Shown here: piece by piece, positions 44,737 to 53,406 of the stretch | How positions within the stretch are numbered: the first letter of the stretch is position 1 | Layout of the letters: every line of letters starts with the position of its first letter | Source of the DNA: Flexivirga endophytica | GTDB lineage: Bacteria; Actinomycetota; Actinomycetes; Actinomycetales; Dermatophilaceae | NCBI RefSeq assembly: GCF_014640635.1 | Contig: NZ_BMHI01000004.1 | Span: 620,001-684,000 of the forward strand | Length of the DNA stretch: 64,000 nt | Reading direction: 5' to 3' | The notes under the pieces: generated by a model | Databases searched by the model: none | The model's input: the letters and a program-made list of their open reading frames with translations, nothing else | Told to the model about the DNA's origin: nothing | Made by a program: the position numbers and the translations under genes

Positions 44737-47313
44737 TCAGCCCGGATCCCCGCCCGCGACCGGCAACACGGTGCCGGTGATGTAGGACGCCTCCTCGGAG
44801 GCGAGGAAGGTGATCGCGGCGGCCTGCTCGTCCAGCGTTCCGTAGCGGTGCATCGGAGAAGACGCGAGCGTCTGGTCGATGTGCGCCTGGAACCACTTCT
44901 TCTCCTGCTCGGTACGCGCTTCCGGCGTCCCGCGGGAGATCCGGCGAGGCGGGGCGTCCGTGCCGCCGGGTGCCGTCGCCACGACTCGTATGCCGTGCTC
45001 GGCATACTCGAGCGCGAGCGACTGGGTGATCGCGTTGATCCCACCCTTCGCGGCGGAGTACGGGATCCGGTGAATGCCTCGAGTGGCGGCCGAGGACACA
45101 TTGACGATCACGCCGTGTCCCCGCTCGACCATGGACGGAAGCGCGGCTCGGCAAGCGAACAGCGTTGTCATCAGTGAGCGTTCGACCTCGGCACGGATCT
45201 CGTCGTCGGTGAACTCGGTGAACGGCTTGAAGTTGATCGCTCCGCCGACGTTGTTGACCAGCACGTCGACCCGACCGAACTCCGCGATCGCGCGCTCCAG
45301 CAGTTCCGTTGCGCCGGTGTAGCTCTCGAGATCGCACTGCACCGGCAGGCAACCGGCTCCGCCGGCCAATTCGCCGGCGATCTCCTGGACCAGCTCGGAC
45401 CGGTCCGCGACGACGACCGTGCCGCCCTCGACGCTGACCCGTCGCGCGACCTGCGCCCCGATCCCCTGGGCCGCCCCGGTCACCACCACGACCTTGTCGG
45501 CGAAGCGGCCGGGGGTCACGAAGCGGGGTCGGGTCGCCGAGGCGGTCTCGCCCATCGCGCGCCGCATCGTCTCCTTGGAGCGACTGGCGTGCTCGATGAT
45601 GAGCCGCTGCGCCGTGGCACGGTCGCCTGCCTCGAAGGCGTCGACGAGCTCGACGTGGTCGGTCGCGCACCGCGGGTTGCACCAGGTGGCGTTCGCGAGC
45701 ACTTCCGACATACGTCCCTTGACGCCCAGTGCCTGGTAGGCCTTGAGGAGGTGTTCGTTCCCGGTGAGCGCGAAGAGGTAGTCGTGGAACGCGGCGTTGG
45801 TGTCGGTGTAGGCCGCCGCGTCGACGAAGCGTTCGCCGTCGACATAGGGCAGGGTCGACTCCGCCAGCAAGCGATATCCGGTGAGTTGTCCGGACGACAG
45901 CCGCCCGATGACCAATTCGAGCGCACCGAGTTCGAGTGCTTCACGGGCCTCGAAGATCGCATCCGAGGAGTTGATGTCCGGATGCTCTTCACCGATCTGG
46001 TAGCCGTCGGCGGCCACCGGGGCGACTGCTGCGGGGACGATGACGGGGTCCGACACTGCCGTGGCGGAGTCGGCCGGCAGGAACACTTGACCACCCACCG
46101 AACGTATGGCGCCGGCGTCGTCGACCGGTGTCGCGTCACCGACGGGTGACACGTCCGCCGCCGGCACGATGTCCTGACCGGCGATACCTCGCGCGTCCGC
46201 TGCGAAGAGCAGCTCCTCCACCGCGGCGAGTCCGGTCTCCGGCACCGCACCGGCCTCCGATGCCGTCGTGGGTGCGGCGCCGGCCGCGGCCAACGCGAAC
46301 TTCTCGTAGTAGAAACCGGTCGGCTCGATGCCCACGTCGGCGACGCCCTTGCGGACGGACTCCACCATCGCCGGTGGTCCGCACAGGTAGAGCGCGACGT
46401 CACCCTCGTGCAGGTGCTCCGCGGCGATCAGATCCGTGACGTGGCCCTTGTGCTGAGCAGAGCTCGCCTGGTCGGAAACGCAGTGGTCCCAGGTAAATCC
46501 GGGCAGTGCGTCCGCGAGCGTCGCGAGCTCCTCGAGGGAGACCAGGTCGTCATCGGTGCTGACACCGTAGATGAGGTGGGCGATCCGGTCGCTCCGGTCG
46601 GCGCGCAGCTTCCGCAGCATGGACAGGATCGGCGCCAGCCCGGTGCCACCGGCGAGCATCAGCACCGGGCGTTCGGTCTCGCGCAGGAAGAACGATCCGT
46701 GCGGGCCGGTCAGGGTCAGCTCGTCGCCGACCGCGGCGCGCTCGGTCAGGTAGTCGGACATCGCACCGCCCGGGCTGAGCTTCACCAGGAAGCTGAGCTC
46801 CGGCTCGTGCGGAGCGTTGCTGAACGAGTAGGAGCGCTTCACGTCCGTGCCGGGGACGTCGATGTTGACGTATTGCCCTGGCAGAAAGGCGAGTTCCTCG
46901 CGGTTGGGGACCTCGAGCCGCAACTCCATCGTGCTCGTCGACAGCCGGTCCAGGCCCGTGACCGTCCCGGTGTAGGTGGCTGCCTTGGTCTTGGCCACCT
47001 CGGACGTGCTCGCGATCTGCAGCACCAGGTCGGACTTCGGACGCATACTGCACGGCAGCGCATATCCCTGTGCCGCCTCGTCGTCCGACAGCGCATCGTC
47101 GATGTAGGTGCCACCGTCATACTCGCCGGACTCGCAGAGCGCCTTGCACGTGCCGCAAGCTCCGTCGCGGCAGTCCAGCGGGATGTTGATCCGTTGCCGG
47201 TATGACGCGTCGGCGACGGTCTGATCCGGTCGGCAGGTGATGAACCGGGTCACGCCGTCCTCGAAGGACAGCGCGACCTGGTGGGTCGCGGTGCTGGTGT
47301 CGGTGACGGACAT
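44737..47313 (-). CDS. benC-benD: Triple fusion: benzoate dioxygenase reductase (BenC) - FCD domain - cis-diol dehydrogenase (BenD)
   Basis: An 858-residue chain. Residues 1-340 are BenC: plant-type [2Fe-2S] cysteines C48, C53, C56, C88, FAD motif R160-SYS, NAD motif GGTGLAP (222-228) and CGPP (311-314). Residues 340-450 are an Ala/Val/Pro/Asp linker. Residues 451-590 are an FCD domain, the ligand-binding domain of GntR regulators, with its metal-ligand pattern kept (D504/H510 in NAAFHDYLFALTGN, H553 in DHVELVDAF, H575 in LIIEH) but no winged HTH. Residues 600-858 are BenD, a short-chain dehydrogenase (TGAAQGIG, NNVGG, S740/S741, Y752-x3-K756) that oxidises the benzoate cis-diol to catechol with loss of CO2. 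Third gene of benAB-CD. Confidence 0.93.
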   Translation of the reverse strand: MSVTDTSTATHQVALSFEDGVTRFITCRPDQTVADASYRQRINIPLDCRDGACGTCKALCESGEYDGGTYIDDALSDDEAAQGYALPCSMRPKSDLVLQIASTSEVAKTKAATYTGTVTGLDRLSTSTMELRLEVPNREELAFLPGQYVNIDVPGTDVKRSYSFSNAPHEPELSFLVKLSPGGAMSDYLTERAAVGDELTLTGPHGSFFLRETERPVLMLAGGTGLAPILSMLRKLRADRSDRIAHLIYGVSTDDDLVSLEELATLADALPGFTWDHCVSDQASSAQHKGHVTDLIAAEHLHEGDVALYLCGPPAMVESVRKGVADVGIEPTGFYYEKFALAAAGAAPTTASEAGAVPETGLAAVEELLFAADARGIAGQDIVPAADVSPVGDATPVDDAGAIRSVGGQVFLPADSATAVSDPVIVPAAVAPVAADGYQIGEEHPDINSSDAIFEAREALELGALELVIGRLSSGQLTGYRLLAESTLPYVDGERFVDAAAYTDTNAAFHDYLFALTGNEHLLKAYQALGVKGRMSEVLANATWCNPRCATDHVELVDAFEAGDRATAQRLIIEHASRSKETMRRAMGETASATRPRFVTPGRFADKVVVVTGAAQGIGAQVARRVSVEGGTVVVADRSELVQEIAGELAGGAGCLPVQCDLESYTGATELLERAIAEFGRVDVLVNNVGGAINFKPFTEFTDDEIRAEVERSLMTTLFACRAALPSMVERGHGVIVNVSSAATRGIHRIPYSAAKGGINAITQSLALEYAEHGIRVVATAPGGTDAPPRRISRGTPEARTEQEKKWFQAHIDQTLASSPMHRYGTLDEQAAAITFLASEEASYITGTVLPVAGGDPG

Positions 47314-47323
47314 GTCAGCTCGC

Positions 47324-47854
47324 TCAGATGTGGTAGATGTCGACGACGTGGTGGATGTAGTCGTTCTTGAGGACCACGGTCTTGCGGCGGATCAGCGGCT
47401 GCTCTCCGGAGAAGTCGATCGTGTAGAACGACGTCCCGTAATAGGGATCGATCGTCTTGTAGCGGAAATACATCGTGTGCCAGTTGAAGCGCACGTCGAC
47501 GATGTCCCCGCGGCGTTCGATGACCTCGACGTTGCTGATGTTGTGGCTGGTGCGCGGCTCCGGAAGCGAGGTCGCCGATGACCGTTCGGTGCGGATCCGG
47601 AAGACCCGGTCCTCCAGACCGCCCTTGTTGCCGTAGTAGATGAGCGAGATGTCTGTCTGCGGGTCCTCCGTCAGCAGGTCGTCATCGCCCCAGGCCGGCA
47701 TCCAGTAGACGACGTCGTCGGCGTAACACCCGAGCCACTTCTCGAACTGCCGGTCGTCGAGGTAGCGGGCCTCCCGATAGAGGAACTGCTCGATGATGTT
47801 CTGGGTGATCAGCGCCGAACCGGTTGTCTCGGGCGAGTTTTCAACGGTGGTCAT
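47324..47854 (-). CDS. benB: Benzoate 1,2-dioxygenase small (beta) subunit
   Basis: A 176-residue ring-hydroxylating dioxygenase beta subunit of the NTF2-like fold: IEQFLYREARYLDDRQFEKWLGCYADDVVYWMPAW is the family start, ending KTVVLKNDYIHHVVDIYHI. It has a structural role in the alpha3-beta3 oxygenase. It starts 3 bp after benA and ends 10 bp before benC-D. Confidence 0.94.
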   Translation of the reverse strand: MTTVENSPETTGSALITQNIIEQFLYREARYLDDRQFEKWLGCYADDVVYWMPAWGDDDLLTEDPQTDISLIYYGNKGGLEDRVFRIRTERSSATSLPEPRTSHNISNVEVIERRGDIVDVRFNWHTMYFRYKTIDPYYGTSFYTIDFSGEQPLIRRKTVVLKNDYIHHVVDIYHI

Positions 47855-47857
47855 CGC

Positions 47858-49234
47858 TCAGGCATCCTTCGTGTGAGCCACGGACGCTTCTTCCGCTGCG
47901 ATCGCGGAGCGCATGGTTTCGAGCCAGTGGCCGTGCTGGACCGGGTAGAGACCCTCGTCCTCGTTCTTGGCCCCGGCGGAGATCACTCCGTCCATGCCCA
48001 ACGACTTGGCGACCGCGTCGGGGCCGGTGATCCAGTGCTGCGCGCCCCGGCTCATGTCGTTCCACGGGGCGGCCGTCGCCCGGAACGTCAGCTGGCAGGA
48101 CCGGAACTCCTCCAGGTCGTCCGGTGTCGCCATACCCGAGGCGTTGAAGAAGTCCTCGTACTGCCGGATCCGCCAGGCACGCGACTCCGTGCTCTCGCCC
48201 CTGGGCGCGATGCAGTAGATGGTGACCTCGGTCTTGTCCGGTGCTATGGGCCTGAAATGCCTTATCTGCGTGGAGAATTGGTCCATCAGGTACACGTTCG
48301 GGTAGAGGCACAGGTTGCGTGATCCGGTGACCATGAACTCGCCCTTGGCGTCGCCGAACTTCTCCTTCAGCTCATCCATCCGGTCCCACAGCGGGCGGTC
48401 CTGCGGATTGCCCGCCCAGGTCCACAGGCACAGGTGGCCGTTGGGGTAGGACCAGTAGCCGCCGCCGGACTTCCCCCATGAGCCGGCGTCGAGGGTCTTG
48501 GTGGTGTTCTTCGACTCACCGGTGTTGCGCCGGGAGGTGGTGGCGGCGTAGTTCCAGTGGGTCGCGGTGACGTGATAGCCGTCGGCGCCGTTCTCGGCCT
48601 GCACCTTCCAGTTGCCGTCATACGTGTAGGTCGACGATCCGCGCAGCACCTCCAGCCCCTCCGGCGACTGGTCGACGAGCATGTCGATCACCTTGGTGGT
48701 GTCGCCCAGGTGCTCGGCGAGGCTGGGCACGTCCGCGTTGAGACTGCCGAACAGGAAGCCGCGGTAGGACTCGAACTTCGCCACCTTGGTGAGGTTGTGC
48801 GACCCCTCAGTGTTGAAATTGTCCGGGTAGCCCGCGTCGTCCGGGTCCTTGACCTTCAGCAGCGTCCCGTCGTTGCGGAAGGTCCAGCCGTGGAAGGGAC
48901 ACGTCAGGGTCGGCCGGTTGTCGGTCTTGCGCCGGCAGAGCATGGCGCCACGGTGGGCGCACGCATTGATCAGGCAGTTGAGCTCTCCGCCCTTGGAGCG
49001 GGTGATCACGATCGGTTGGCGGCCGATGTATGTCGTGAAGTAGTCGCCGGGGTTCGGGATCTGACTCTCGTGTGCCAGGTAGATCCAGTTCCCCTCGAAG
49101 ATGTGCTTCATCTCGAGTTCGAAGATCTCCTCATCGGTGAAGATCCGTCGGTTGGTCCGGAAGGTCCCGGTCGTCGGGTCGTCGATGACGGCGTCGTCCA
49201 GCTTGCTGCTCAGGCTTTCCAGCATCTCGGTCAC
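47858..49234 (-). CDS. benA: Benzoate 1,2-dioxygenase large (alpha) subunit
   Basis: A 458-residue Rieske non-heme iron oxygenase that dihydroxylates benzoate to its 1,2-cis-diol. The Rieske motif is [28 protein letters not shown], and the mononuclear-iron histidines lie in [19 protein letters not shown] 49234 follows GGAGG at 7 nt; the longer frame to 49312 includes promoter sequence. First gene of benAB-CD, divergent from the catR-like gene. Confidence 0.94.
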   Translation of the reverse strand: MTEMLESLSSKLDDAVIDDPTTGTFRTNRRIFTDEEIFELEMKHIFEGNWIYLAHESQIPNPGDYFTTYIGRQPIVITRSKGGELNCLINACAHRGAMLCRRKTDNRPTLTCPFHGWTFRNDGTLLKVKDPDDAGYPDNFNTEGSHNLTKVAKFESYRGFLFGSLNADVPSLAEHLGDTTKVIDMLVDQSPEGLEVLRGSSTYTYDGNWKVQAENGADGYHVTATHWNYAATTSRRNTGESKNTTKTLDAGSWGKSGGGYWSYPNGHLCLWTWAGNPQDRPLWDRMDELKEKFGDAKGEFMVTGSRNLCLYPNVYLMDQFSTQIRHFRPIAPDKTEVTIYCIAPRGESTESRAWRIRQYEDFFNASGMATPDDLEEFRSCQLTFRATAAPWNDMSRGAQHWITGPDAVAKSLGMDGVISAGAKNEDEGLYPVQHGHWLETMRSAIAAEEASVAHTKDA

Positions 49235-49310
49235 GGTCGGTCCTCCAGGGTCGCTGCTGCACTGATCCCAGAACTTCAACACAGCGTGTTTCAGGTCACA
49301 CGAGGTAAAC

Positions 49311-49328
49311 ACCTAGTGCTGGCTAGGT
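49311..49328. promoter_or_regulatory. Palindrome ACCTAG-N6-CTAGGT in the benA-catR promoter region
   Basis: Perfect 6-bp arms around TGCTGG, 77 bp upstream of benA. Candidate operator or -10 region element; contains CTAG, which is rare elsewhere in the window. Confidence 0.5.
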
Positions 49329-49329
49329 A

Positions 49330-49393
49330 GTCGATTACGTGTGCACGCGTTATCAATACACGGCAAATTAGACATTGTGCCGGCGTAATCGAC
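49330..49393. promoter_or_regulatory. Pair of 10-bp inverted operator half-sites (GTCGATTACG / CGTAATCGAC)
   Basis: GTCGATTACG at 49330-49339 and its exact reverse complement CGTAATCGAC at 49384-49393, starts 54 bp apart (about five helical turns), in the divergent ben/cat promoter. The spacing suits a regulator contacting both sites by looping or facing each promoter with one site. Binding protein (LysR or LAL) not known. Confidence 0.6.
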
Positions 49394-49444
49394 GCCCTAG
49401 CGTTGGTGCTACATGACCCACGTCACAGCGATGAAAGGACCGGC

Positions 49445-50356
49445 ATGGACCTTCGCCAACTGCGCTATTTCGATGCAGTCGCCGAGCTGTGCCACTTCGG
49501 GCAGGCCGCCGAGCGCCTGCACCTCGCCCAGCCTGCACTGTCCCAGGCGATCCGTAGGCTCGAGGCGGACCTCGACGTGCAGCTGTTCACTCGGACGACC
49601 CGATCGGTTGCGCTGACCGAGGCCGGCGCCTTCTTCCACCAGGAGGTGCGCCGCATCCTCGGCGACCTCGACGCATCGGTGGCCGGTGCACGCAACATCG
49701 CCGGTGGCCACACCGGTCTGCTGCGACTGGGCTTCACAGGCACGAGCGCCTACACCCAGATGTCTCCCCTCACCCGGCTGATCCGGTCGGTGCACCCGGC
49801 CGTGGCTCTGGAGGTCCAGACCGACCTGTTGACCCCGAGTCAGGTCGAGGGACTGCTGGACGGTCGCCTCGATCTGGGCGTGCTGCGCTCCCCCGTGCTG
49901 GAGGACGGCGTCCAGACGCGACACATCCTGGACGAGCCGCTGATCCTCGCGTTGCCCGCCGATCACCGCCTCGCGCAGGAGTCCGGCCTGGAGCTGTCTG
50001 ACGTCGCGCCCGAGGACTTCGTCGCGTATGCCGACAACCGGTCGGTCGTCTACGAGGCCATGATCGCCAGCTGCCGGCGCGCCGGGTTCACCCCGCGGAT
50101 CACTCAGCGGGCCGCGAGTACCGCCGCTTCTGTGGCGCTGGTCGGCGCCGGGCTCGGTGTGACGCTCGTGCCGGAGTCGGTCCGCAGCATGCAGCTGCGA
50201 GAAGTCGTCTTCCGTGACGTGCAGGACGCAGACAGCATCGACCTCTCGCTGGCCTGGCGCAGCGATGAGCCCAGTCCGCTGGTCTCCTCCGTCCTGGACA
50301 CGCTCGAAACCCATGGGTTCTTCGCGGACCCAGCCGCAGCTCAGGAGCAGGCGTGA
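49445..50356 (+). CDS. catR: LysR-family regulator, CatR/BenM-like
   Basis: A 303-residue LTTR: MDLRQLRYFDAVAELCHFGQAAERLHLAQPALSQAIRRLEADL HTH, then an effector domain (GLLRLGFTGTSAYTQMSPLTRLIR onward). GAAAGGA precedes ATG 49445. It is divergent from benABC-D and overlaps catB by 4 bp, so it is the first gene of the cat operon. That is unusual, as catR is normally divergent from catB. Family effector is cis,cis-muconate. Confidence 0.88.
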   Translation: MDLRQLRYFDAVAELCHFGQAAERLHLAQPALSQAIRRLEADLDVQLFTRTTRSVALTEAGAFFHQEVRRILGDLDASVAGARNIAGGHTGLLRLGFTGTSAYTQMSPLTRLIRSVHPAVALEVQTDLLTPSQVEGLLDGRLDLGVLRSPVLEDGVQTRHILDEPLILALPADHRLAQESGLELSDVAPEDFVAYADNRSVVYEAMIASCRRAGFTPRITQRAASTAASVALVGAGLGVTLVPESVRSMQLREVVFRDVQDADSIDLSLAWRSDEPSPLVSSVLDTLETHGFFADPAAAQEQA

Positions 50357-51459
50357 AAATCACTGCGGTTGAGGCGATTCCGTTCGCCATTCCCTACGTC
50401 AAGCCACTTCGCTTCGCCAGTGGCGAGATACGCAGCGCCGAGCACGTGCTGGTCCGGGTGCGCACCGATGACGGTGTCGTCGGCGTCGCCGAGGCACCGC
50501 CCCGGCCGTTCACCTACGGGGAGACCCAGGCCGGGATCATCGCGGTCATCGACACGATCTTCGCCCCGCAGGTCATCGGACTGACGCTGTTGGACCACGA
50601 GCAGATGCACAGCCGGCTGGCTCGCACCGTCGGCAATCCCACCGCCAAGTCCGCGCTCGACATGGCGGTCTGGGACGCCCTCGGCAAGACGCTCGAGTTG
50701 CCGGTCACCGAGCTGCTCGGTGGCTTCACCGATCGGATGCGGGTCAGCCACATGCTCGGCTTCGACGAGCCCGCCGCAATGGTCGCCGAAGCGGAGAAGG
50801 TCGTCGACACCTACGGCATCCGCACCTTCAAGGTGAAGGTCGGCCGGCGTCCGGTCCAGTTGGACACCGCGGTCGTCCGCGCACTGCGCGAGCGTTTCGG
50901 GGACAGCGTCGAGCTGTATGTCGACGGCAACCGCGGCTGGACGACGTCCGAGGCGTTGCGGGCGATGCGCGAGATGCACGACCTCGACCTGCTCTTCGCC
51001 GAGGAGCTCAACCCCGCCGACGACGTGCTCGGCCGCCGGTGGCTCGTCGAGAAACTCGACGTTCCCTTCATCGCCGACGAGTCCGTGCCCACCGCGGCAG
51101 ACGTCACCCGCGAAGTGCTGGGCGGGTCCGCGACCGCTGTCTCGATCAAGACCGCCCGGACCGGCTTCACCGCCAGCCGGCGCGTCCATCACCTCGCCGA
51201 GGGGCTCGGCCTGGAGGTCGTCATCGGCAACCAGATCGACGGCCAGATCGGCACCGCCTGCGCGGTCGCTTTCGGGGCGGCATACGAGCTCACCTCGCGC
51301 CGCGCGGGCGAATTGTCCAACTTCCTGGACATGAGCGACGACCTGCTCGCACAGCCACTGCAGATCAACGGCGGGCAACTCGTCGTGCCGCCGGGACCCG
51401 GACTCGGCATCGATATCGACGAAAACCGGCTTCAGCATTACCGACTCGACAAGAAGTGA
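50353..51459 (+). CDS. catB: Muconate cycloisomerase
   Basis: A 368-residue enolase-superfamily MLE enzyme converting cis,cis-muconate to muconolactone. The catalytic lysines lie in TFKVKVG, the metal ligands are the aspartate of YVDGNRGW, a glutamate in LFAEELNP and the aspartate of IADESV, and a second lysine lies in SIKTARTG. GTG 50353 sits in the catR stop (GTGA). Confidence 0.93.
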   Translation: MKITAVEAIPFAIPYVKPLRFASGEIRSAEHVLVRVRTDDGVVGVAEAPPRPFTYGETQAGIIAVIDTIFAPQVIGLTLLDHEQMHSRLARTVGNPTAKSALDMAVWDALGKTLELPVTELLGGFTDRMRVSHMLGFDEPAAMVAEAEKVVDTYGIRTFKVKVGRRPVQLDTAVVRALRERFGDSVELYVDGNRGWTTSEALRAMREMHDLDLLFAEELNPADDVLGRRWLVEKLDVPFIADESVPTAADVTREVLGGSATAVSIKTARTGFTASRRVHHLAEGLGLEVVIGNQIDGQIGTACAVAFGAAYELTSRRAGELSNFLDMSDDLLAQPLQINGGQLVVPPGPGLGIDIDENRLQHYRLDKK

Positions 51460-51479
51460 CACCACTGAAGGAGAACGAC

Positions 51480-52334
51480 ATGACCACCACCAACGACAGC
51501 GCCGTCGCAACCGCGGCCGCATCCGGCGCATCCGCGACCGACCGCTTCGCCACGGACAAGTCGCCGTACGCCGCGGTCAAGGACGTCCCGAAGGAGCGCG
51601 TCGACCTACTCGCCCGCGAGGTCCTGGAAGCCGTCCACGGCACCATCCGCAAGCACAAGGTCACCTATGACGAATACAACGCCCTCAAGGCATGGCTCAT
51701 CCAGGTCGGCCAGGACGGCGAGTGGCCGCTGTTCCTCGACGTGTGGGTGGAGCACGTGGTCGAGGACGTGGCGACCGAGCACCGTCAAGGCAACAAGGGC
51801 ACCATCGAAGGCCCCTACTACGTGCCGAACGCGCCGGACGCCGTCGACAACACGATCCCGATGCGCGACGGGGAGTCCGGCACGCCGCTGACCTGGAAGG
51901 GCACCATCACATCGGTCGACGGCACTCCCCTGCCGGGCAAGGTCGAGCTCTGGCACGCCGACGCCGAGGGCTTCTACAGCCAGTTCGCCCCCGGTATCCC
52001 CGAATGGAACCTGCGAGCGACGTTCCATGCCGACGACAAGGGCAACTTCGAGATCCACACCATCCAGCCGGCTCCCTATCAGATCCCCACCGACGGCTCG
52101 TGCGGCAAGCTGATCGCCGCCGCGGGCTGGCACGCCTGGCGTCCGGCGCACCTGCACGTCAAGGTGTCCGCCCCGGGCCATGAGCTGCTCACCGCACAGC
52201 TGTACTTCCCGGGCGACCCGCACAACAACGACGACATCGCGGATGCGGTGAAGCCGGAGTTGATCCTGGACCCGAAGCCGAGCGGCGACGGCGTCGGCAT
52301 CGACTACAGCTTCGTGCTGGACCCGGAGGCCTGA
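51480..52334 (+). CDS. catA: Catechol 1,2-dioxygenase
   Basis: A 284-residue intradiol dioxygenase that cleaves catechol to cis,cis-muconate. The N-terminal helical dimer domain (about 30-110) is followed by the Fe(III) site: Tyr in GPYYVPN, Tyr in PAPYQIPTDG, His-x-His in RPAHLHVKV. GAAGGAG precedes ATG 51480. It overlaps catC by 1 bp. Confidence 0.95.
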   Translation: MTTTNDSAVATAAASGASATDRFATDKSPYAAVKDVPKERVDLLAREVLEAVHGTIRKHKVTYDEYNALKAWLIQVGQDGEWPLFLDVWVEHVVEDVATEHRQGNKGTIEGPYYVPNAPDAVDNTIPMRDGESGTPLTWKGTITSVDGTPLPGKVELWHADAEGFYSQFAPGIPEWNLRATFHADDKGNFEIHTIQPAPYQIPTDGSCGKLIAAAGWHAWRPAHLHVKVSAPGHELLTAQLYFPGDPHNNDDIADAVKPELILDPKPSGDGVGIDYSFVLDPEA

Positions 52335-52618
52335 TGCTGTTCGCGGTCCGGATGGACGTGGCGATCCCGGCGGACCTCGACCCCGAGGTCCGCCAGGAGA
52401 CGATCGCCCGGGAGAAGGCCTACTCGCAGGAACTCCAGCGCGGTGGCGAGTGGAAAAGCATCTGGCGCATCGTGGGCAAATACTCCAACATCAGCATCTT
52501 CGATGTGGAAAGCACCGACAGGTTGCACGAAATCCTTTGGGGTCTGCCACTTTTCGAGTACATGGACGTCGACGTGACACCGCTGGCGCAGCACCCTTCG
52601 GCGATCCAGCAGGACTGA
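52334..52618 (+). CDS. catC: Muconolactone delta-isomerase
   Basis: A 94-residue protein of normal family length: MLFAVRMDVAIPADLDPEVRQ, WKSIWRIVGKYSNISIFDVES, LPLFEYMDVDVTPLAQHPSAI. It forms a decamer and yields 3-oxoadipate enol-lactone. It starts in the catA stop codon, which implies translational coupling. Confidence 0.96.
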   Translation: MLFAVRMDVAIPADLDPEVRQETIAREKAYSQELQRGGEWKSIWRIVGKYSNISIFDVESTDRLHEILWGLPLFEYMDVDVTPLAQHPSAIQQD

Positions 52619-52620
52619 TC

Positions 52621-53403
52621 GTGGCAGCTCCGGAGATCACCCTCACGCATCTGGCCGGGCCACCGGATCGACCGGTCGTGCTCGTCGGTCCCTCCATCGG
52701 GACCCGCGTGCAACGCCTGTGGGCGGCCACCGCTGCCCACCTGCCTGATCACCGCGTCATCGGCTGGGACCTGCCCGGCCACGGACGCAGCGCACCCACC
52801 GAAGAACCTTTCAGCACTGCGGAACTCGCGGCCCAGGTGCTGCGCGCCGTGGACTGCGCGGTCGGCGGCAGCAACCGGTTGCACTACGCGGGCGACTCGT
52901 TCGGGGGTTGCGTCGGGCTGCAACTGGCCCTGGATCATCCCGCCCGGTTCGCAACCATGACCATCCTGTGCAGCGGGGCAAAGATCGCGACCGCCGACGT
53001 ATGGCGCGAGCGCATCGCTCTCGTCCATCGGGAGGGGATGCGCCCGATCCAGCAGGCATCTCCGCAGCGGTGGTTCGGCACCAGGATCGCCGAGCAACCG
53101 ACGCAGGACTCGCGAGCCGTGGTCGAGGAGGTCGCCGATGTCGACGCGTTCAGCTACTCGCTCGCCTGTGCGGCGCTGGCCGAGTTCGACGTCCGAGACC
53201 GGTTGTCCGACATACAGATTCCGCTGCTCGCGGTCGCCGGAGCCGACGACCTGGTGACGACGCCCGACCAGCACCGGGGGCTCGCCGCACAGACCCCGGG
53301 TGCACGGGTGGAGGTGCTGGACGGCGTCGCCCATCTGGCGCCCCTGGAGGACCCGCTCACCACCGCCGTGCTGCTCGAGAAACATTTCCGTGAAGGGACC
53401 TAA
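52621..53403 (+). CDS. catD: 3-Oxoadipate enol-lactonase
   Basis: A 260-residue alpha/beta hydrolase like the first domain of PcaL. Nucleophile AGDSFGGCVG, acid in GADDLVTT, His in VAHLAPLE. It hydrolyses enol-lactone to 3-oxoadipate. GTG 52621 lies 2 bp after the catC stop. The organism thus carries two lactonases, one per branch. Confidence 0.88.
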   Translation: MAAPEITLTHLAGPPDRPVVLVGPSIGTRVQRLWAATAAHLPDHRVIGWDLPGHGRSAPTEEPFSTAELAAQVLRAVDCAVGGSNRLHYAGDSFGGCVGLQLALDHPARFATMTILCSGAKIATADVWRERIALVHREGMRPIQQASPQRWFGTRIAEQPTQDSRAVVEEVADVDAFSYSLACAALAEFDVRDRLSDIQIPLLAVAGADDLVTTPDQHRGLAAQTPGARVEVLDGVAHLAPLEDPLTTAVLLEKHFREGT

Positions 53404-53406
53404 CTC

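Noticed and set aside
50341-51531. 396-residue minus-strand frame opposite catB
   Set aside because: Antisense to catB with shadow composition; catB has full family motifs.
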